Counted from the first letter of the stretch, positions 26,403-35,488 are shown. The stretch is 64,000 nt of DNA from CAWBJO01 sp963789175 (GCA_963789175.1 CAWBJO010000007.1:1046815-1110814), one strand, 5' to 3'. Translations and numbers: made by a program. Notes: a model not told the origin generated them from the letters alone.

Positions 26403-28115
26403 ATGGATTTGGCAAAGAACCGGGAAGTGTGGCGCGATGCGCCGGCAGCCTCCGGCTCGAGGACTGCTGAAAGTCGCACCGGCACTGGTCTGGGCGGCGC
26501 ACTCTTTGCGCCGCGGATCGACGGCATCGGCCTCCCGATCAAGGCCTTGCTCGACGGCGACGCTGCCGCGGGTCAGGCCATCTACCATGGCACGTTCCGC
26601 TTCGCCGGTGTCGAGGTCGGATGCCGCGGCACGGTGGTATTCGACTGCACGACGGGCCATGGGCCCTGGCGCGAGGCGCTGCACGGCTTCGCTTGGCTGG
26701 CCGATATTGCCGCGACCGGCCGCGAACTGCACCGCCTGCATGCCCGCGCCCTGGTGTCCGACTGGATCGACCATCGCCGCCATCGCGAGTCCCCTGCCTC
26801 CCTTGCCGTCGCCGGCCGCAGGCTCCAGTCCTGGGTGACCTCTGCCCCTTATCTTTGCCACGGAGCAGCGGAGAGCTTCGGCGACGGCTTCTTCGCATCG
26901 CTCGGCCGCCAGGTGCGCGAGCTCCAGCGCCGCATCCTGTTCCCCGGCGCCGCCGACCGCCTGCCGGCGGCCATCGGCCTCCTCTATGCCGCCCTCGGGC
27001 TTCGCGGTCTCGAAACGCTGCGGCCGTCGGCGTTCGCCACCCTGAGCGCCGCCCTCGATGGCCAGATCCTGCCGGACGGCGGTCATGTGTCCCGCAACCC
27101 GCAAACCCTCCTCCGCCTACTGCTCGACCTTCTCCCGCTGCGTCATGCCTGCGAGTCCGCCCGTATCGAGCTTCCGGCGGCCGTTCACGGCGCGCTCGAA
27201 CGGATGCTGCCGATGCTGCGCTTCCTCCGTCACGGTGATGGAGGCGTCGCGATCTTCCAGGGCGCCAACGATCCGATGGTCTCGGCCTGCGAGGCAGTCC
27301 TCGCCGTCGACTCCATCAAGGGCCGGCCGCTCGCCCACGCGGTCCATTCGGGCTTCGGCCGCCTCGACGGCGGACCGGCGATCGTCATCGCCCGCCTCGC
27401 AGAGGAAGACCCGCGGGCTGGAGATCGCGCCGACGACGGGCTCGCCTTCGAGTTCTCCGACGCCGCCGACCGGATCGTCACCAACTGCGGCGCACCCATC
27501 GTCGACAACTCCGAGCTCGCCGCGGCGGGCCGCCTCATGGAGGCCCACAGCACACTGACCATCGATGGCGTCACGGGCGCTTCCGGCGGACCGGGCATGT
27601 TCGGCCGCCTGCGCTCGCGGGGCATGCCGCCCGGACCCGCACCCATGCCGCCGCGCGTCGAGTCTTCGAGCGTGGGCTCGCTCGTGGAGGGCGGCCGCAT
27701 TCTGCAGGGTAACGACCGCACCTTCGTTCACGGCCGGACGCTGTTCCTTTCGGCACGCGGCAACGACCTGCGCGGCGAAGACTCGCTCATGTCGGCCGCG
27801 GGGCCACCGGAAGCAGCAACCGCCTTCGCGGTTCGCTTTCACCTCCACCCTTCGGTGAAGGCAACTCTGTCCCAGGACGGGGCGAGCATCATGTTGAAGA
27901 CCGAACACACCGGATGGAGGTTCCTCGCCTCCGGTGCCAAGATTCATCTTGAGGAGAGCATCCGGCTGTGGGGCGGCAGCGGGCCTCGCAAGTCAAGCCA
28001 GATCGTGCTGCGTGGCGAGGTCGGCAGCTCGGCGCGCGTCATCTGGGCCTTCAAGCGGGCCGAGCGCCACGAGCTGGCGGTCGCTCCGTCCGACGAGCTG
28101 GAACTGCCGCTCTGA
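26403..28115 (+). CDS. Heparinase II/III family protein
   Basis: 570 aa. It has an alpha-helical N-terminal toroid region (LPAAIGLLYAALGLRGLE) and a C-terminal beta-sandwich of the heparinase II/III-like type (LFLSARGNDLRGEDSLMSA, FHLHPSVKATLSQDGASIML). No signal peptide is visible. In Rhizobiales this gene stands conserved between rsmB and purH, as here; its substrate is unknown, possibly an acidic polysaccharide. ATG 26403 (MDLAKNREV) is preferred to an in-frame start five codons earlier. Confidence 0.85.
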   Translation: MDLAKNREVWRDAPAASGSRTAESRTGTGLGGALFAPRIDGIGLPIKALLDGDAAAGQAIYHGTFRFAGVEVGCRGTVVFDCTTGHGPWREALHGFAWLADIAATGRELHRLHARALVSDWIDHRRHRESPASLAVAGRRLQSWVTSAPYLCHGAAESFGDGFFASLGRQVRELQRRILFPGAADRLPAAIGLLYAALGLRGLETLRPSAFATLSAALDGQILPDGGHVSRNPQTLLRLLLDLLPLRHACESARIELPAAVHGALERMLPMLRFLRHGDGGVAIFQGANDPMVSACEAVLAVDSIKGRPLAHAVHSGFGRLDGGPAIVIARLAEEDPRAGDRADDGLAFEFSDAADRIVTNCGAPIVDNSELAAAGRLMEAHSTLTIDGVTGASGGPGMFGRLRSRGMPPGPAPMPPRVESSSVGSLVEGGRILQGNDRTFVHGRTLFLSARGNDLRGEDSLMSAAGPPEAATAFAVRFHLHPSVKATLSQDGASIMLKTEHTGWRFLASGAKIHLEESIRLWGGSGPRKSSQIVLRGEVGSSARVIWAFKRAERHELAVAPSDELELPL

Positions 28116-28175
28116 CCGGTTTGCAGACGTTTCGCCCTGTGCTATGCGCCGGGCCTCGCCTGTCCGGAGCCTTTC

Positions 28176-29747
28176 ATGACCCCTCCCATTCGCCGCGCCT
28201 TGCTTTCCGTTTCGGACAAGAGCGGGCTTGAGCCGCTGGCCCGTGGCCTTGTCGCGCTCGGCGTCGAGCTCGTCTCCACTGGCGGCACCGCATCCGCCTT
28301 GCGCGCTTCCGGCATCGCGGTGCGCGACGTGTCCGAGCTCACCGGCTTTCCCGAAATCCTCGATGGGCGCATCAAGACGCTGCATCCGATGATTCACGCC
28401 GGGCTCCTGTCCCGGCGCGGCGACGCGGGGCACACCGCCGCCATGGAACATCACCGCCTTCCCTATATCGACCTCGTTGCCGTCAACCTCTATCCCTTCG
28501 AGGCTACCGTCGATGCGGGAGCCGCGTTCGCCGACGCGATCGAGAAGATCGACGTTGGCGGCCCCGCCATGATCAGGGCGGCGGCGAAGAACCACGGCGA
28601 TGTCGTGGTGCTCGTCGACCCGGCCGACTATGCCGATGTCCTGCGCGAGATCGAGGCGAATGGAGGAACGGTTCCTGCCGGGACGCGGCGTCGGCTTGCA
28701 GCCAAGGCCTTCGCTCGTGTGGCCGCCTACGATGCGGCGATTGCACGCTTCCTCGCATCCGCTGCCGATTCACCTCTTCCTGAGACCTTTGCGCTGGCCG
28801 GCCGGCGCATCGCGTCACTCCGCTACGGTGAGAACCCTCATCAGCAGGCCGCCTTCTACGCAACCTCGCCGAAGCCTGACGGAATTGCGGGAGCCCGGCA
28901 GGTTCAGGGGAAAGAGCTCTCCTACAACAATATCGTCGATGCCGATGGTGCATGGTCGTGCCTCGCCGATCTCGGCGACGAGCCGGCGTGCGTGATCGTC
29001 AAGCACGCCAATCCCTGCGGCGTTGCCCGCGCCGGTTCCCTCGTCGAGGCCTTTGCCAATGCCCTGGCCTGCGATCCGGTGAGCGCCTTCGGCGGCATCG
29101 TCGCGCTCAATCGTCCGCTCGACGCGGAGGTGGCGCGGGAAATAGTGAAGATCTTCACCGAGGTCATCGTCGTGCCCTCGGCATCCGATGAGGCCCGCGC
29201 CATTCTCGCCGCCAAGCCGAACCTGCGGCTGCTCATCGCCGGTGCCGGTGTCCCGCCCACCGACACGCTCGCGGTGAAATCCGTGTCCGGAGGCTTCCTT
29301 GTCCAGACACAAGATGTTCCTTTGCTGCGCGAAGATGAGCTCCGCTGCGTGACGAAGCGCCCGCCGACGCCCCGCGAGCTTGCAGACCTGAGATTTGCCT
29401 TCGCCGTGGCTAAGCACGTGAAATCCAATGCCATCGTCTTTGCGCGCGGCGGTGCGGCGCGCGGCATCGGCGCCGGGCAGATGTCGCGCCTCGATTCCGT
29501 TCGGATCGCCGTCGCCAAGGCGGCCGACGCCTTCACGGACATCGACGGCGGCAAGCCTCTCGACGGCACCGTCGTTGCGTCCGATGCCTTCTTTCCTTTT
29601 GCCGACGGGCTCGAGGCGGCCGCCGATGCCGGTGCCGTGGCCGTGATCCAGCCCGGCGGCTCGAAGAACGACCGCGACGTCATCACGGCAGCGGACCGAC
29701 GCAACATCGCCATGCTCTTTACCGGCTTGCGGCACTTCCGCCACTAG
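28176..29747 (+). CDS. purH: Bifunctional AICAR transformylase/IMP cyclohydrolase
   Basis: 523 aa. It catalyses the last two steps of IMP synthesis. The N-terminal MGS-like cyclohydrolase domain has ALLSVSDKSGLEPLARGL and DGRIKTLHPMIHAG. The transformylase domain has LRYGENPHQQAAFY, KHANPCGVA and the C-terminal DAFFPFADG. It uses 10-formyl-THF made by FolD. Full length; it starts 60 bp after the heparinase-like gene. Confidence 0.96.
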   Translation: MTPPIRRALLSVSDKSGLEPLARGLVALGVELVSTGGTASALRASGIAVRDVSELTGFPEILDGRIKTLHPMIHAGLLSRRGDAGHTAAMEHHRLPYIDLVAVNLYPFEATVDAGAAFADAIEKIDVGGPAMIRAAAKNHGDVVVLVDPADYADVLREIEANGGTVPAGTRRRLAAKAFARVAAYDAAIARFLASAADSPLPETFALAGRRIASLRYGENPHQQAAFYATSPKPDGIAGARQVQGKELSYNNIVDADGAWSCLADLGDEPACVIVKHANPCGVARAGSLVEAFANALACDPVSAFGGIVALNRPLDAEVAREIVKIFTEVIVVPSASDEARAILAAKPNLRLLIAGAGVPPTDTLAVKSVSGGFLVQTQDVPLLREDELRCVTKRPPTPRELADLRFAFAVAKHVKSNAIVFARGGAARGIGAGQMSRLDSVRIAVAKAADAFTDIDGGKPLDGTVVASDAFFPFADGLEAAADAGAVAVIQPGGSKNDRDVITAADRRNIAMLFTGLRHFRH

Positions 29748-29774
29748 ACCACCGCCGGCGATCCGCGATCACTG

Positions 29775-30404
29775 CTACATGCGGAGCAGGACGAGCGGAT
29801 CGGGAAGCTCGTTGCGGTCGCTAGGCCGGGGCGGGAAGTGCTCGCTAAGGATATCCCCGCATGCGTCGACGGCGCTGGCGAGCGCTGCCCCGAGCGTCCT
29901 CTCCCCGATGCGGGTCACGGTTGCAGCGACGATCTCCTCCCACCGCGATGCATCGATGCGTGCCGCAATCGCCGTATCGACGAGGATTTCGCAATAGCGC
30001 TCCTCGAGTGCCACGAAGATGAGGAGGCCCGTTCGCGCCTTGGTGGTCGGGATGGCCCGGGCCAGGAACTGCTCGAGCGCCGTCTTGCGGCAGTACTTTT
30101 CCTTGAGGGCCCGCGGCGTCACCGCCATGCGCACCGGCCAGATGCTGAGCGCAACACTGAGCACCGCGAACACGACAAGCTGCATGGCGAAGATGATTGG
30201 GGTTGCTACGATGTCGAGAAACAGGAGCGGAAAGGGCAGGATCAGGGCCCCGAGCGCGCCCCATAGCACCGGCACGTAGAGATATTCGTCGCACCACCGC
30301 GCCACCACGACGACGATCTCTCCGCTCGTTTTCGTCTCGGCGCGTGCGATGGCGTCCTTGACGTGCCTGCGCTCGGCTTCACCGATGGCGTGCGCAGCTA
30401 CCAT
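29775..30404 (-). CDS. TPM domain protein with two TM segments
   Basis: 209 aa. The N-terminal part (RRHVKDAIARAETKTSGEIVVVV) and RTGLLIFVALEERYCEILVDTAI form a split TPM (Psb32-like) domain around two hydrophobic helices (residues about 45-80). It is the short partner that usually follows the longer YgcG/TPM gene in proteobacteria; here they overlap by 7 bp. Function unknown; probably inner-membrane protein quality control. ATG 30404 gives a family-like N-terminus. Confidence 0.82.
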   Translation of the reverse strand: MVAAHAIGEAERRHVKDAIARAETKTSGEIVVVVARWCDEYLYVPVLWGALGALILPFPLLFLDIVATPIIFAMQLVVFAVLSVALSIWPVRMAVTPRALKEKYCRKTALEQFLARAIPTTKARTGLLIFVALEERYCEILVDTAIAARIDASRWEEIVAATVTRIGERTLGAALASAVDACGDILSEHFPPRPSDRNELPDPLVLLRM

Positions 30405-31153
30405 CGCCCCGAGGCTCCGCCGCCACCCGACGAACCGCCGCCTCCGGAAAATCCTCCGCCGCCGGAGGAGCCGCCGCCGAAGCCGCGCGACGACCCGCTC
30501 GACCAGCCTCCGCCGCCCGGGCCGCCCACCAGGATCTGGCGGCCGCGAAGGGCGCGCCACACGATGAAGATGACGATGCCGAGGAAGATGAAGAAGAAGA
30601 TGGTCTCGACCGGGTCGAGATCGTCGGTTTGCGTTTCCTGGACCAGGGTTTCGCCCTTGCCGCCCACGACGGCGATGATGCCGTCGATGCCTGCCCGGAC
30701 GCCGGCCGCGTAGTCGCCGGAGCGGAACTGCGGCAGTATCATGTTCTCGATGATGAGCTTCGAATAGGCGTCGGTGAGAAGCCCTTCGAGTCCGTAGCCG
30801 ACCTCGATGGACACGGCGCGATCGGCCGGCGCGACGAGCAGCAGGACTCCGTCGTTGCGCTGCGCGTCTCCGAGTTTCCACTGTCTGAACAGCCGATTGC
30901 CGAAGTCGCGGATCTCGTACCCCTGCAGGCTCGGCACCGTTGCCACCACGATCTGGTGCCCCGCACCGCGACCATGCGCGTCGAGCCGGATGGCGAATTC
31001 GCTTTCCGCTTCCGGCGGCAGGATCTGGGCTTCATCGACGACAGGTCCGCTGAGCGCGGGAAATGTCTGTGCCGTAGCGGGTAAAGGCAGGGTGAGAGCC
31101 GCGGCGCAGATGGCCGCTGCGAGTACGGCTTTGAAACGGCCGGTGGCGGGCAT
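30398..31153 (-). CDS. TPM domain protein (YgcG family), exported
   Basis: 251 aa: signal peptide (ending near PATAQ), TPM domain (VVDEAQILPPEAES, GVLLLVAPADRAVSIEVGYGLEG, then a long helix DGIIAVVG), a C-terminal TM helix (about 188-205) and a Gly/Ser-rich tail with repeated SGGGG blocks. The periplasmic TPM domain is phosphatase- or protein-quality-related in homologues. Follows lemA by 10 bp: LemA-TPM-TPM is a widespread trio. Confidence 0.87.
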   Translation of the reverse strand: MPATGRFKAVLAAAICAAALTLPLPATAQTFPALSGPVVDEAQILPPEAESEFAIRLDAHGRGAGHQIVVATVPSLQGYEIRDFGNRLFRQWKLGDAQRNDGVLLLVAPADRAVSIEVGYGLEGLLTDAYSKLIIENMILPQFRSGDYAAGVRAGIDGIIAVVGGKGETLVQETQTDDLDPVETIFFFIFLGIVIFIVWRALRGRQILVGGPGGGGWSSGSSRGFGGGSSGGGGFSGGGGSSGGGGASGRW

Positions 31154-31163
31154 CGGCCGGCGG

Positions 31164-31823
31164 TTAGTTGCCGGACTGTGCCGGCTCGGCTGCGGGCGGG
31201 CTGGCCGGATTCGTGAAGCTGACGTCCGGGACCGTCATGTCCTTCTCTTCGATGGTGAAGGACTGCGCGGGCTTGGCGTCCGGGTAGAGAAGCGCCGCCC
31301 ACCATCGCCCCGGTATCGTCCTGAGCTCCGTGTTGTAGGCGCGAACCGCTTCGATGTAGTCGCGGCGTGCGACGGAGATGCGGTTCTCCGTGCCCTCGAG
31401 CTGGGCCTGCAGGGCGAGGAAGTTCTGGCTCGACTTGAGATCGGGATAGTTTTCGACGACGGCGAGCAGCCGGGCAAGCGCGCCCGACAGCTGGGCCTGC
31501 GACTCCTGGAACGCTTTGAACGCTTCCGGATCGCTCACGATGTTCGGCGGAATCTGGATCTGCGTCGCCCGGGCGCGCGCCTCCACCACCTCCGTCAGGA
31601 CCTCCCGTTCCTGGGCCGCATAGCCCTTCACCGTCTCGACCAGGTTGGGAATGAGGTCGGCACGGCGCTTGTACTGGTTGAGCACCTCGCTCCAGCCGGA
31701 CTTCATGCGTTCCTCGTAGGTGGGGATGCTGTTGACGCCGCAGCCGGCCAGCAGGAGCGCGGCGATGACGATCAACAGGCAGTTGCGCAACGTCGTCTTC
31801 GCCGACATCAATGATGAGATCAT
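31164..31823 (-). CDS. LemA family lipoprotein
   Basis: 219 aa. N-terminal lipobox LLAGC (about residues 25-29) predicts a lipid-anchored protein. The LemA helical bundle follows: NQYKRRADLIPNLVETVKGY, EREVLTEVVEARARAT, YPDLKSSQNFLALQAQLEGTE, NRISVARRDYIEAVRAYN. AGG lies 7 bases before ATG 31823; an alternative ATG is at 31808. LemA is of unknown biochemical role and is usually encoded with TPM proteins as here. Confidence 0.92.
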   Translation of the reverse strand: MISSLMSAKTTLRNCLLIVIAALLLAGCGVNSIPTYEERMKSGWSEVLNQYKRRADLIPNLVETVKGYAAQEREVLTEVVEARARATQIQIPPNIVSDPEAFKAFQESQAQLSGALARLLAVVENYPDLKSSQNFLALQAQLEGTENRISVARRDYIEAVRAYNTELRTIPGRWWAALLYPDAKPAQSFTIEEKDMTVPDVSFTNPASPPAAEPAQSGN

Positions 31824-31903
31824 CAACGAACCTATTCTTGTCTGGTGAAGAGCGCGACATTAGAGGATCGAGTTTCAAAACGCAAAGCAGCAGGAAGGTT
31901 GAC

Positions 31904-33334
31904 ATGGCCATGGAGATCGGTTCGCGATTCGACATCACGCTCGGGGCCGTGGAACGCGTCGCATGGTCGGGCGAGGGTGTGCGGCTTTCGTCCGAGGCCG
32001 TGCGCCGGATGACCCGGGCCCGCCGGAAATTCGAGGCATTGATCTCGACGCCCGGCATCGTGATCTACGGCGTCACCTCCGGCTACGGGCAGAACGCCGC
32101 TAGGGTCCTCACGCCCGAGGAGCGCCTTGCCCACGCGCGCATGCCGCCGACCGGCGCGGCCGCGGCTTGGGGCGATCCCTTCCCGGACCGCGTCGTGAGG
32201 GGGATGGTCCTGGCGCGGCTTGCGAACTTCGTCGACGGGCATGCGGCGGTGTCGCCCGCCGTCGCCCTGGCCGTCGCCGCCATGCTCGACGGACACCCGC
32301 TGCCGTCGGTGCCGTCGCGCGGTCACGGCGGTGCCGGCGAGATCCTGGCCTTGTCGCACCTCTTCTGGGATGTGGCGACGAACGTTCCCGTGGCCGAGAA
32401 GGACGTTCTCTCGCTAATCAACGGCTCCCCCTTGGCGAGCGCGCTGGTTGCCGATGCGGCGATCGCGGCGCGCCGGCGTCTCGACATCGCGGTAGACGTG
32501 CTGGCGCTCGCCGCCGAAGGGTTCCGGACCCCACTCTCCCACTTTGCGGCGGAGCTCGAGACGTTGTGGAACAATGAGCACGATGCCTGGGCCTTGCGGT
32601 CCCTGCGCGACCGCCTCGGTGGCTTCGAGACGCCGCGCCGTCCCTACCAGGCACCGGTTTCGTTCAGGATTTTGCCGCGCATGCTGGGACTGGCCCGACG
32701 CGCCTGCAGCGAAGCCGAGGAGGTGGCCCGCCGGTCGCTCGCCGCTGTTACCGACAATCCGGTGTTCGTTGCAGGCGACGACGAAACCGCAGGCGAGGCC
32801 GTGAGCAACGGCGGCTTTCACAATCCCTATGCGCCGGCCGCCATGGACATGCTGGCGGCTGCGAACGCCAATCTCTGCCTCATCGCCGGACGCCTGGCGG
32901 CGAAGCTGCTCGATGGAGCGGTTTCGCGCCTGCCCCCGCAACTCCAGCTCGGCGACGACCACGCCTATCTCGGCTGCCTGCCCATGGCGATCACGGGCTA
33001 CGAGGAGGAAGCGCGCCTCGCCTGCCAGCCGACTCTCCTACCGGGTTCGGAATCGGGCGGCTTCGGCCAGAACGACGTCGCATCGCCGGCACCGCTGGCC
33101 TGGCTGAAGCAGGAGCGCACGGGCGTGCTTCTCGAAGCCAGCCTTGCGGCTCTCGCGCCGATCGCCATGCGCGCCCTCCACGTGACCGGAACCGCGATTC
33201 CGCCGCTTCTGTCTGACCTCGCTCAGGAGATCGACCGCTGCATCCCCGAGCGTGCCGCCGGAGTCAGATACGGTCCGCCGACCCATGATCTCGCCGCCGC
33301 CTTCCGGCGTCGCATCTATGGCGGCAGCGCCTAG
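31904..33334 (+). CDS. Aromatic amino acid lyase (HAL/PAL) family protein with atypical MIO motif
   Basis: 476 aa, the usual length for the HAL/PAL/TAL family. The fold is clear: IYGVTSGYGQN (catalytic-loop Tyr55), VLSLINGSPLASAL (Asn173), SLAAVTDNPVF and NGGFHNPYAPAAMD. The MIO region, canonically GASGD, reads HGGAGEILALSH, so the Ala-Ser-Gly triad is replaced by Gly143-Ala144-Gly145. Without the serine the usual MIO group cannot form as described for the family. The YSLR motif is also changed (PVSFR). AGGAAGG lies 6 bases before ATG 31904. It is either a non-lyase paralogue or uses another chemistry. Confidence 0.8.
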   Translation: MAMEIGSRFDITLGAVERVAWSGEGVRLSSEAVRRMTRARRKFEALISTPGIVIYGVTSGYGQNAARVLTPEERLAHARMPPTGAAAAWGDPFPDRVVRGMVLARLANFVDGHAAVSPAVALAVAAMLDGHPLPSVPSRGHGGAGEILALSHLFWDVATNVPVAEKDVLSLINGSPLASALVADAAIAARRRLDIAVDVLALAAEGFRTPLSHFAAELETLWNNEHDAWALRSLRDRLGGFETPRRPYQAPVSFRILPRMLGLARRACSEAEEVARRSLAAVTDNPVFVAGDDETAGEAVSNGGFHNPYAPAAMDMLAAANANLCLIAGRLAAKLLDGAVSRLPPQLQLGDDHAYLGCLPMAITGYEEEARLACQPTLLPGSESGGFGQNDVASPAPLAWLKQERTGVLLEASLAALAPIAMRALHVTGTAIPPLLSDLAQEIDRCIPERAAGVRYGPPTHDLAAAFRRRIYGGSA

Positions 33335-33825
33335 TTTGGACTGGGCTTGGTGATGTCGTTGGCGGGATTGGGCGTGTAGCCCGGCCCCACCACCAGGGGG
33401 CCGCCCGCAATGATCTCCTGGTCGAATGCGCTGGTGAAGCTGCTTTCGAGGCGTTGCAGTTCTGCCCCGTCCGCCGCGACGACGCGCACGACCACGCGAT
33501 AGGGAATGTCCTTCTTGACGTTTTTCACGGGCGGCGTCTGGAAGACGTATCGCTTCCGATCGGGTTCGCCGGTCTGGGTGAGGACGATCGGCGCGCCGCC
33601 GGCCGGGTTGTCGAAGCTCGCATCGACCAGTGCACCGTCCGGCAGGCCGCGCGGCGTGTTGACGACGATGCCGTAGTAGGCCTCGCCGAGGCGGTAGTTG
33701 AAGATGAAGCCGCCGCCCCCGATGGTGGCCGGCGGTTGCTCGCTCGCATCGCATCCGAGGAGACCGACGCCGAGGATGGCGAGCGTGAAGGCTTTGAGCG
33801 CACGAGGCATGGACCTACCTTTCAT
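33331..33825 (-). CDS. Hypothetical lipoprotein
   Basis: 164 aa. The lipobox GVGLLGC predicts a lipoprotein. The rest is beta-rich (GGGGFIFNYRLGEAYYGIVVN, RYVFQTPPVKNVKKDIPYRV) without a family I recognise. Start is either ATG 33825, overlapping the livH-like stop by 11 bp, or ATG 33810 with AGGTAGG just before it. Its 3' end overlaps the lyase stop (convergent) by 4 bp. It is probably co-transcribed with the upstream permease. Confidence 0.7.
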   Translation of the reverse strand: MKGRSMPRALKAFTLAILGVGLLGCDASEQPPATIGGGGFIFNYRLGEAYYGIVVNTPRGLPDGALVDASFDNPAGGAPIVLTQTGEPDRKRYVFQTPPVKNVKKDIPYRVVVRVVAADGAELQRLESSFTSAFDQEIIAGGPLVVGPGYTPNPANDITKPSPN

Positions 33826-34741
33826 GATCCGCCCTGAGGCGGACGCCGAGCAGCCCCTCGGGCCGGAGGACCAAGAGTAGGAGGATGATCAGGAAAACCG
33901 CCGTGTCACGATAGTCCAATGGAAAGAACGCCGACCACACGGTTTCCAGGCCGGCGAGGATGAAAGCGCCGAGAATGGCGCCGCCGATCGTCCCGAACCC
34001 GCCGATGATCGAGGCGAAGAGCGCCTTGAGACCGAGCATGATGCCCATGTAGAAGCTGACGCCGCCATAGTAGATCGCCACGATGAGGCCGGCCCATCCG
34101 GCATAGACGGAAGCGATGACGAAGGTGATCGCCGCCACGCGTCGAACGTCGATGCCGATCAGCGCCGTGAGACCGCCGTCCTCCGAGCAGGCCCGCCACA
34201 GGCGGCCGAGCTGCGACCGCTTGAGCATCAGCAGGATCGCTGCCAGCAGCACCGCCGCCCCGCCGACGACGACCACTTGCATGAGGCTCAGCTGGAACGT
34301 GAAACCGTTCGATTCCTGAACGTGAACCGGCGTGTTCCAGATCGGCTCGAGCCACTGCTCGCGACCGTTCGACTGGATGCGCATGACTTCCTGGACGACG
34401 ATGCCCAGGCTGATGGATGCGATCAGGAGGATCTGGCTGCGGGCCGTCATCAGGGGGGCGAAGACGACGCGGTAGGTGGTGAGGCCGACGCCCGCCGAGA
34501 AGGTTGCCGTTGCCACGAGAGCCAGCGCGAGGATGGCCGCGGTCACCAGATTGAACGACATCCCCGTGAGCACGGCATAGACCGCGCAGAACGCCCCGAA
34601 CATGGCCATTTCACCGAACGACAGGACGATCCGGTTGGTGAGCCCGTGCACCAGCGCATAGGAAACGGCAAGCAGGCTGTAGAACGCGCCGACGACGAGG
34701 GCGTTGGATAGTTGCTGCAGGATGTATCCGGAACTTGGCAC
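33815..34741 (-). CDS. Branched-chain amino acid type ABC permease (LivH family), orphan
   Basis: 308 aa with about eight TM helices. LivH-type hallmarks: GLTNRIVLSFGEMAMFGAFC near the N-terminus, LWRACSEDGGLTALIGIDVRRV in the ATPase-facing loop and GGFGTIGGAILGAFILAGLE. The GTG start at 34741 has GGAG 6 bases upstream; the much longer open frame above it is not coding. No livM, livG, livF or binding-protein gene is adjacent, so it must work with parts encoded elsewhere or be a relic. It is divergent from the CGNR regulator. Confidence 0.82.
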   Translation of the reverse strand: MPSSGYILQQLSNALVVGAFYSLLAVSYALVHGLTNRIVLSFGEMAMFGAFCAVYAVLTGMSFNLVTAAILALALVATATFSAGVGLTTYRVVFAPLMTARSQILLIASISLGIVVQEVMRIQSNGREQWLEPIWNTPVHVQESNGFTFQLSLMQVVVVGGAAVLLAAILLMLKRSQLGRLWRACSEDGGLTALIGIDVRRVAAITFVIASVYAGWAGLIVAIYYGGVSFYMGIMLGLKALFASIIGGFGTIGGAILGAFILAGLETVWSAFFPLDYRDTAVFLIILLLLVLRPEGLLGVRLRADHER

Positions 34742-34758
34742 GCCCGCTCCACGGTTGA

Positions 34759-34788
34759 CTAACAGCCAAAAGCCGTTTTGATAGTTAG
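34759..34788. promoter_or_regulatory. 30-bp dyad, candidate CGNR operator
   Basis: CTAACAGCCAAAAG (34759-34772), spacer CC, GTTTTGATAGTTAG (34775-34788). The two 14-bp arms match at 10 positions, with the conserved blocks CTAAC and CAAAA. It fills the gap between the divergent livH-like and CGNR genes and ends 1 bp before the CGNR ATG. Autoregulation and control of the permease are inferred. Confidence 0.55.
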
Positions 34789-34789
34789 G

Positions 34790-35431
34790 ATGGCCAAATC
34801 GAAACCGGCTGTCAAATCCGCACGCCCGTCCTTCGCGTGGGCCGGGCATCACTTTCTCAACCGCGACCTGGCGCTCGATTTCGCAAACACCGTCGTTTAT
34901 CGCAGTATTCCGGATCGCCGCGACGACCGCTTGACCGACCGGCGTGCCGTGGAGAACTGGGCGCTTGCCTCTGGTCATCCGGTACGTTTGCGCCCGGACG
35001 CTACGTTGACCGATGCCATACGTATCCGCGAGTCGATCGATGCCTTCTTTCGTCATGCTGCCCTGCATGACGCGCCGCATGCCGATTTGTGGCGCCGCCT
35101 GGTCCGGCTCTATGTACGACACGGGGTCGCGATTCCGCGGGCGGCGACTGGCCTCGCCTCGCGGCATGGCGGACCGGCGCGCCGGCCTCCCTCCGACCTC
35201 TTTTCTGCGCTTCTTCATGCCGCTCTCGAGACGACGTTCTCGCCTCTCATGCCGCGCATCAAGGTCTGTCCCTCCTGCGGCTGGCTGTTCGTCGACCGAA
35301 CACGCAACGGCGGCAAGCGCTGGTGCGTGCCCTCCCTGTGCGGCAATCGCGCCCGCGCCCGGCGGTTTTACGCGAAGCGGACGGGCAAGCGGTCGGGGAT
35401 GCGATTTGACAGGAGCCGCCGGCTGAAGTGA
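34790..35431 (+). CDS. CGNR zinc-finger (ABATE domain) regulator
   Basis: 213 aa. An N-terminal ABATE ligand-sensing region (LNRDLALDFANTVVYR) is followed by the C-terminal CGNR treble-clef finger with CPSCGW, then RWCVPSLCGNRARARRF, the motif giving the family its name. These are DNA-binding regulators with sensing domains, often near transport or catabolic genes. ATG 34790 follows TTAGG. It stands 57 bp upstream of the binding-protein gene of the next transporter, which it probably regulates. Confidence 0.88.
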   Translation: MAKSKPAVKSARPSFAWAGHHFLNRDLALDFANTVVYRSIPDRRDDRLTDRRAVENWALASGHPVRLRPDATLTDAIRIRESIDAFFRHAALHDAPHADLWRRLVRLYVRHGVAIPRAATGLASRHGGPARRPPSDLFSALLHAALETTFSPLMPRIKVCPSCGWLFVDRTRNGGKRWCVPSLCGNRARARRFYAKRTGKRSGMRFDRSRRLK

Positions 35432-35488
35432 ACTGCGCCGGCACGAAAAGAGAGCCTCGTTCCTTGAAACGGGGCATGGGAGGAAGAA

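Noticed and set aside
30739..32058. Long minus-strand frame over lemA and the lyase start
   Set aside because: It overlaps lemA and the first TPM gene in another frame and has composition typical of a shadow frame.
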